A DNA stretch of 12,912 nt from JBARCX01 sp049794535 (GTDB lineage Bacteria > Pseudomonadota > Gammaproteobacteria > Xanthomonadales > Rhodanobacteraceae). The stretch is from NCBI GenBank assembly GCA_049794535.1, contig JBARCX010000072.1:1-12912 (forward strand), in the 5' to 3' direction. Position 1 is the stretch's first letter. Every line of letters starts with the position of its first letter. Below the pieces are notes generated by a model, which saw nothing but the letters and a program-made list of their open reading frames with translations, was not told the origin of the DNA and made no database searches. Position numbers and translations under genes: made by a program. Shown here piece by piece: positions 6,215 through 12,912 of this stretch.

Positions 6215-9121
6215 CTACAACCGCAATAAACTGAGCACGTTATCGCGCTCACTACGCATGCTTGCGTTGAGCGTGGCTGGATTCATCGCAACCACCGGAT
6301 CCATATAGCGCTTGCGCACTGCGCTAGATCCACCCATGTCGTGCAGCTTGGTCAATGCCTCGTATAGGCGCGAAGCACTTTCGATAGTCTGCGGATCTTG
6401 CGGACCCATCTGGTGATCGCGTCCTGTTAAGGCCTTTCGGTAAGCGGTACTGGCGCCGGCCCAGTCACCGAGGTCTTTTTCGATGTCGCCAATCATGCTC
6501 AACGTGCCAAGCATGATCGGATCATCAGACGCGAGCACTCGGCGCTGCCCCTCCAGGGTCTGTTCTGCTTGCGTCAATGCGTCGTTGTATTGCCCTTCCT
6601 TATCGAGCAGGTTGGCGAGACTGCCGCGGGCAAGCAGTGTGCGTGGGTGATCGGGACCAAGCATACGGACATGTGAATCAAGGATTGTGTGTTCCATGGC
6701 GATAGCTTGCGTGTAATAACCCATCGCCTGTTTCTGGATCAACGCGGTATCCCCCTCCTTCGACAACAACGCGACCATACCCGTCATGGCCGATATCGTA
6801 TGCGGATTATCTTGGCCGAACAGACGGCTATATGCCGCTATGACTTGCTCGATCCGCGCTTGGATGGGTGCATAAGCCACGGGGTCCTGCGCCAGCTTTG
6901 TCGCGTCAGTAGCCGCCACGTAGCGAGCATCCAACGTGTCCGGGTGTTCCGCGCCAAGTCGCCGCTCGCGCACGTCCGCCACCTGGCTGGCCAGTGCTAG
7001 CGAATGCTCGAATTCACCCTGTGAGCGCATGAACTTGGCCAGCGTGAGCGTGGCTCTTAACGTCTCCGGGTTTTCCGCCCCGAGCACGGTTCGATCCAAC
7101 GCAACGAGTGGCTCCAACTCATCACGTGCTTGATCAAGACGCCCCATCTGCACGAGCGTGTCTACCAGATCACGACGCAATTGCATCAAACCGCGATCAC
7201 TGGAAGGTAGCAATGGCTTTAGTTCCGTAACCAGCCGCTGTTGCATGGCTAACGCTTGCGGCGGATGGCCCTTCGTCATCATCAGCCGCGCTTGTCCAGC
7301 CTCAGTCGCAATACGCAGCTCATTGGTCGGCGAATAGGCCTTCGCGGTAGCACTCGCTTGTGCATACATAACCGCTGCCTCATCGATCTGGCCTTGCCGC
7401 TCCAAAGCATTGGCCAGATCCAAGCGTGTAGACAACAGTTGCTCATCATCCGCTGGCTGTATGCGACTGCGTGTGGCTAACACACTGCGCAATTCGGTAG
7501 TCGCATGTGCGTAGCTACCAATATTTAGCAATACACGCGCCATTGACTGGCGCAAGTCAGCGGCAAGCAGTGGCGCACCGGGGAATGCGCGATCAAGACT
7601 GTCCAGCGCATGTGTCACGACATACGTATCCAGCGCATTGCGCGCAATGTCGGTGGAGTCGACACGCGCAAAAGCCTGATTCAATGGCGTGGCTGAATCG
7701 GTATCCGCTTCTTTATGTGTCGGCTCTGCCACTAGTGCGGCCTGCACCTGCTTCTGTTGCGCATCCGCCATGGCATGTCCCATCGCATCGACATCCACGC
7801 TATCGAACATGGATTGCTGGAACTGCACCATGCGCTCAAGTTGATGCTGCCGTTGCTCTGCCAACTGCTCCTGCGTGCGAGCTTGGTTCAAGGCGTATAG
7901 CGATGCCCCGAGACCCGCGAGGACACTGAGCAAAAGCATCGATGCTGCAGCCAATGGCCAGCGATTGCGCTGCATGAAGCGTCGCGCGCGATACCACTGG
8001 CGTCCACGACGCGCCAGCACGGGTCGCCGTGCCTGCCAGCGCCGCAGATCAGCCGCGAACTCGCTCACGGAGGTATAGCGTTCGCTCGCCTTGCGACGCA
8101 TCGCTTTCAGTACGATCGCATCGATGTCCGCAGGCACCGTGCGTCCGCGACGTAGGTTGTTACCAGACTGCTTCGCAGCCTCCATCACACTACGACTGGG
8201 CGGCATCACATCGCCGCCAATGATCGCGCTGGTCAATAAGTGTGGCGTAGTGATGTGTTGGAACGGTCGCCGCCCGGCCACCAGCTGATACAGCACCACG
8301 CCAAGCGCATACACATCGACCGCCGTGGTGAGCGGTTGCTGCTCGATCTGTTCCGGGCTGGCATAGGCCAGGGTCAGTGCGTGCTGACCTATCTCGGTTA
8401 TACCGGCGTCGCGCTGATCATCAACGATGCGTGCGATGCCGAAGTCGAGCAGCTTCGGTTCGCCATCTTTGGTTACCAGGATATTGGCCGGCTTGATATC
8501 GCGATGAATGATCAAGTTGCGGTGTGCGTATTCGACTGCCGTGCAGACTTTGAGGAACAACGCGATACGTTCGTGCAAACCCAACGCTTGTCGCGCGCAC
8601 CAGACATCGATGCGCTCACCCTCGACGTATTCCATCGCGATGAATGGTTTGCCATCAGCCAGTGCGCCACCATCGAGTAGGTGCGCGATACCCGGATGTT
8701 CCAGCCGCGCCAGCAACTGACGTTCTCGCGCAAAACGCTCGAGGAGCAGGGGCGACCCTTCCGCGCTCGCGCTCAATACCTTCAACGCCACCGGCTGCAC
8801 AAAATCGCCATCGCCGCGTTCGGCCAGATAGACCACGCCCATGCCGCCCTCGCCCAGGCGTCGCAGCAATCGGTAATGGCGTGGCGCGGTGGCCTGCGCC
8901 TCATGACCGCTGAGATCCACAGTCTCACTGGATCGATATGGCAACGTGGCGGTATGAGTGCGCTCAATGGCAGCGATCATCCAGCGCACTTCACGGCCAA
9001 GCGCCTCATCCGGCCCGACCTCGCGCTCGATAAGTACCTCACGCTCATGGACCTCGGCATCCATAACGGCCATCGCAATGCGTTTGGCCTGCAAATAACG
9101 ATCAGTCAACGGCTCGGTCAT
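6215..9121 (-). CDS. Membrane-bound Ser/Thr protein kinase with C-terminal TPR repeats (PknB type)
   Basis: A 968-aa Hanks-type kinase. Residues 1-80 are a helical N-terminal region; the kinase domain spans about 82-370. It has the glycine loop GEGGMGVVY (90-98), ATP-binding K114, the catalytic loop HRDIKPAN (206-213, D208), the metal-binding DFG (226-228) and ASPEQ (254-258), all intact, so it should be active. One membrane helix follows at about 389-411. Residues 420-968 are helical with TPR-like repeats, including kinesin-light-chain style signatures (LGAENPETL 680, LGAEHPDTL 722, FGQDNPHTI 768, LGPDHPRTL 821). The TPR region should face the periplasm. ATG 9121 has GGGGGA about 4 nt upstream. 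In related genomes such kinases often sit by an ECF sigma factor; none is present here. It converges with the phospholipid operon and diverges from uup. The phosphorylation target is unknown. Confidence 0.92.
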   Translation of the reverse strand: MTEPLTDRYLQAKRIAMAVMDAEVHEREVLIEREVGPDEALGREVRWMIAAIERTHTATLPYRSSETVDLSGHEAQATAPRHYRLLRRLGEGGMGVVYLAERGDGDFVQPVALKVLSASAEGSPLLLERFARERQLLARLEHPGIAHLLDGGALADGKPFIAMEYVEGERIDVWCARQALGLHERIALFLKVCTAVEYAHRNLIIHRDIKPANILVTKDGEPKLLDFGIARIVDDQRDAGITEIGQHALTLAYASPEQIEQQPLTTAVDVYALGVVLYQLVAGRRPFQHITTPHLLTSAIIGGDVMPPSRSVMEAAKQSGNNLRRGRTVPADIDAIVLKAMRRKASERYTSVSEFAADLRRWQARRPVLARRGRQWYRARRFMQRNRWPLAAASMLLLSVLAGLGASLYALNQARTQEQLAEQRQHQLERMVQFQQSMFDSVDVDAMGHAMADAQQKQVQAALVAEPTHKEADTDSATPLNQAFARVDSTDIARNALDTYVVTHALDSLDRAFPGAPLLAADLRQSMARVLLNIGSYAHATTELRSVLATRSRIQPADDEQLLSTRLDLANALERQGQIDEAAVMYAQASATAKAYSPTNELRIATEAGQARLMMTKGHPPQALAMQQRLVTELKPLLPSSDRGLMQLRRDLVDTLVQMGRLDQARDELEPLVALDRTVLGAENPETLRATLTLAKFMRSQGEFEHSLALASQVADVRERRLGAEHPDTLDARYVAATDATKLAQDPVAYAPIQARIEQVIAAYSRLFGQDNPHTISAMTGMVALLSKEGDTALIQKQAMGYYTQAIAMEHTILDSHVRMLGPDHPRTLLARGSLANLLDKEGQYNDALTQAEQTLEGQRRVLASDDPIMLGTLSMIGDIEKDLGDWAGASTAYRKALTGRDHQMGPQDPQTIESASRLYEALTKLHDMGGSSAVRKRYMDPVVAMNPATLNASMRSERDNVLSLLRL

Positions 9122-9201
9122 GGATTCCCCCTAGAATCCTACGTGCAGGCTGTCGGCGGTGAAGATCCTTCCCCACGCCCCGGCGGCCACCCTGAATCAC
9201 T

Positions 9202-9213
9202 TAGAATACCCAC
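9202..9213 (+). promoter_or_regulatory. -10 box for a possibly leaderless uup transcript
   Basis: TAGAAT (9202-9207) places the expected transcription start at 9214, which is the A of the uup ATG. No Shine-Dalgarno sequence lies in the preceding 20 nt, which fits a leaderless mRNA. No good -35 is visible at 9179-9184. The 92-nt gap 9122-9213 must also hold the promoter of the divergent kinase; TATTCT on the minus strand (9203-9208) overlaps this box. Confidence 0.45.
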
Positions 9214-11082
<1,869 letters not shown>

Positions 11083-11092
11083 GTGACCGACT

Positions 11093-11119
11093 GCACTGAT
11101 CGGCACAGCCGATCAGTGC
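11093..11119. terminator. Perfect 12-bp hairpin between convergent genes
   Basis: GCACTGATCGGC (11093-11104), loop ACA, GCCGATCAGTGC (11108-11119): a perfect 12-bp stem lying 10 nt after the uup stop. On the other strand it includes the last codon and stop of the UPF0114 gene. It is followed on the plus strand by CCCTCTTT, only a weak T-run. It is likely a shared bidirectional terminator or 3'-end stabiliser. Confidence 0.7.
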
Positions 11120-11736
11120 CCCTCTTTGATCCGGCTAAGACCGGCCTGCATGATGCGGTCGGTCCAGGCGATGCCGATCGCCGACACAATGAAGACCAGA
11201 TGGATAATGGTCTGCCACATCACACCCGTCGGTGTGAGCGTGCCGCACTTCAGCGTCGCTCCGGCGTAGTACATCTCGGAATTCGCGACGAGCGCATCCG
11301 GTGTGCAAAACGGCAAACCGCCCAAGGTGCCCGCCGCGATAAAGGTCTTGAGCAGGTGAATCGAGGAGATGCCAATAATCGCCATCGCCAGCTTCACCTT
11401 AAGCACGGATGCGTTGACGTGACTCAACCACTCCGGTTGATCAGGATGCGATTCCAGACCCAGCCGTGAGACGAACGTCTCGTAGCCGCCGACGATCACC
11501 ATGATGAGTAAGTTGGAAATCATCACCACGTCGATCAAGCCGAGTACGAGCAGCATGATCTCCTGCTCACCCAGCTGCTGAGCTTCTGCGACGAGATGCC
11601 AGAGCTCCTTGAGGAACAGGAACACATACACGCATTGCGCCACGATCAGGCCGACATAAAGCGGCAGCTGCAACCAGCGTGAGCTGAAGATGAGCGTGGA
11701 CAATGGCGCGATACGCGGCTTAATTTTCTCGTTCAT
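11113..11736 (-). CDS. UPF0114 (YqhA-like) inner-membrane protein with extended loop
   Basis: A 207-aa protein of the UPF0114/TIGR00645 family, whose function is not established. Four membrane helices are apparent (about 22-42, 58-82, 115-135, 173-192), with family stretches SRWLQLPLYVGL, IMVIVGGYETFVS, ISSIHLLKTF and IIHLVFIVSA. It is longer than E. coli YqhA (164 aa), mainly because of a roughly 35-residue insert (136-171) between helices 3 and 4 holding two cysteines (C144, C164). Start ATG 11736 is chosen because it gives the family-like N-terminus and has AGGAG about 10 nt upstream; a GTG at 11781 would add 15 unconvincing residues. The gene lies 54 nt downstream of ppc on the same strand and may be co-transcribed. 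A TAAGAT box (minus strand, 11769-11774) could instead give it its own promoter. Confidence 0.85.
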   Translation of the reverse strand: MNEKIKPRIAPLSTLIFSSRWLQLPLYVGLIVAQCVYVFLFLKELWHLVAEAQQLGEQEIMLLVLGLIDVVMISNLLIMVIVGGYETFVSRLGLESHPDQPEWLSHVNASVLKVKLAMAIIGISSIHLLKTFIAAGTLGGLPFCTPDALVANSEMYYAGATLKCGTLTPTGVMWQTIIHLVFIVSAIGIAWTDRIMQAGLSRIKEGH

Positions 11737-11790
11737 ATCGAAGACGCTCCTGGGCAATAATCGGCCTAATCTTAGCGGCACAACATGGCA

Positions 11791-12912
11791 TCAACCCGTA
11801 TTCTGCAAGCCTTGTGACACGCCATTGACGCAAGCCACCAGCGCACGCAGCAGTTTATCGTCCTCGCCATTTGTTGCGCGCCAGCGCTGCAGCAAATCCA
11901 CTTGCAGCAGACTCATCGGATCGACATACGGGTTGCGCAGTCGAATGGATACGGCCAACCGTGGATCGCTACGCAACAACTCACTGCTGCCTTTCAATCG
12001 CAGCAGCCAGTGACGGGTGCGCTCGAATTCAGCACGGATCAGGCTGAAGAATTCGTCGTGTAATGGACCGGCCAGTTTCGAGAAGGCCTCGGCGATATCC
12101 AGATCGCATTTCGCCAGCACCATCTCCACGTCGTCGAGCATATTTGCGAAGAACGACCAGTCGCGTGCCATGTCTGCCAGCGCGGCTTCGCCATAAACGG
12201 CCGCGCCACGCTCCAGTGCACTGCCAAGGCCATACCAGCCGGTGATGATCGATCGACATTGCGTCCATGCGAATACCCAAGGGATGGCGCGCAAGTCTTC
12301 AACGCCACGCATGCTACGACGACGCGAAGGACGCGAGCCGAGTGCCATCCGTTCGATGACGTCGATCGGCGTTGCGGTACGAAAGTAATCCACGAAGCTG
12401 GGACGATCGACCAAGGCGCGATAGGCGCGTCGGCTGTCGGCTGCCAGTGCGGCCATCCATTCACGCCACGTGTCTTCCCGCGGCTCATCCTCACGCGGAC
12501 GCAGGCTGGCGCGCAGCACCGCGCCCACCATCTGCTCCAGGTTACGCAGTGCCAGTGCGCGAATGCCGTATTTGCGATGGATCACCTCGCCCTGCTCGGT
12601 AAGGCGCAATACGCCAGCTACCGAACCGCGCGGAGAGGACATCAGAGCGGGCGTGATGCGAGCACCACCGCGACTGGCCGAGCCACCGCGTCCATGAAAA
12701 AACGCCAATCGAATGCCGGCCTTATTAGCCACCTCCAGCAGCTCGACCTGCGCGCGTTGCAGCCCCCAGCGCGAGGCCAAGGTACCGCCATCCTTGCCGC
12801 TGTCGGAGTAACCGAGCATCACCCATTGGCGGTTATGCCGTGCGGCGAGGTGTTCGCGATACAACGGATCGTCCAGCAGTGCTTGCAGCGTTGCCGGTGC
12901 ATTGCCAAGGTC
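11791..12912 (-). CDS. ppc: Phosphoenolpyruvate carboxylase, C-terminal part (5' end outside window)
   Basis: Carboxylates phosphoenolpyruvate with bicarbonate to oxaloacetate, refilling the TCA cycle; a large cytosolic tetramer. The frame is open to the window edge, so the TTG at 12864 (inside DDPLYREHL) is not a start. About 373 of roughly 900 residues are visible. Catalytic motifs are present: VMLGYSDSGKDGG, FHGRGGSASRGG, RLTEQGEVI and GWYGLGSAL. The chain ends in the characteristic QNTG C-terminus, which completes the active site. In the second motif a Ser (12673-12675) sits where E. coli has Gly (GRGGSIGRGG); this is probably a lineage variant. The stop lies 54 nt before the UPF0114 start. 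Promoter and upstream regulation are not visible. Confidence 0.96.
   Translation of the reverse strand, partial: DLGNAPATLQALLDDPLYREHLAARHNRQWVMLGYSDSGKDGGTLASRWGLQRAQVELLEVANKAGIRLAFFHGRGGSASRGGARITPALMSSPRGSVAGVLRLTEQGEVIHRKYGIRALALRNLEQMVGAVLRASLRPREDEPREDTWREWMAALAADSRRAYRALVDRPSFVDYFRTATPIDVIERMALGSRPSRRRSMRGVEDLRAIPWVFAWTQCRSIITGWYGLGSALERGAAVYGEAALADMARDWSFFANMLDDVEMVLAKCDLDIAEAFSKLAGPLHDEFFSLIRAEFERTRHWLLRLKGSSELLRSDPRLAVSIRLRNPYVDPMSLLQVDLLQRWRATNGEDDKLLRALVACVNGVSQGLQNTG

Overview
The window looks like chromosomal DNA of a high-GC gammaproteobacterium, most likely Xanthomonadales (Rhodanobacteraceae, of the Dyella/Rhodanobacter type). This is inferred from gene content (metE next to metK, Uup, a PEP carboxylase with an SRGG loop, a large PknB-type kinase with TPR repeats) and from base composition by eye. 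No rRNA or tRNA gene, CRISPR array, IS transposase or integrase was seen.

Layout: (1) 1-1826, the 3' four-fifths of metE (+). (2) 1827-2240, a 414-nt intergenic region holding a G/C-rich inverted-repeat element, a small hairpin and the presumed metK promoter. (3) 2241-3440, metK (+), followed by a strong intrinsic terminator. (4) 3612-5823, a translationally coupled three-gene operon (+): a CDP-alcohol phosphatidyltransferase (YnbA-like), a PlsC-type acyltransferase and a CdsA-like cytidylyltransferase (YnbB-like). (5) 5992-6168, a second copy of the last 38 codons of metK plus its terminator. (6) 6215-9121, a 968-aa membrane Ser/Thr kinase with TPRs (-). (7) 9214-11082, uup, an ABC-F ATPase (+), possibly leaderless. 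(8) 11113-11736, a UPF0114/YqhA-like membrane protein (-). (9) 11791-12912, the C-terminal part of ppc (-), running off the window.

Functionally, metE makes methionine and metK turns it into S-adenosylmethionine, so the left end is a methionine/SAM locus. The three-gene operon contains the core steps of phospholipid building: acylation to phosphatidate, activation to CDP-diacylglycerol, and head-group transfer. Two of its three enzymes carry substitutions at canonical metal-ligand positions. The right half is unrelated housekeeping and signalling.

The most notable structure is that the phospholipid operon is bracketed by direct repeats of the metK 3' end and its terminator, about 176 nt each and offset by about 2670 nt. 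The first 88 nt are identical, and the coding differences after that fall only at third codon positions. This is the geometry expected from insertion of a cassette at a gene's 3' end that regenerates the gene, but no recombinase is present in the window.
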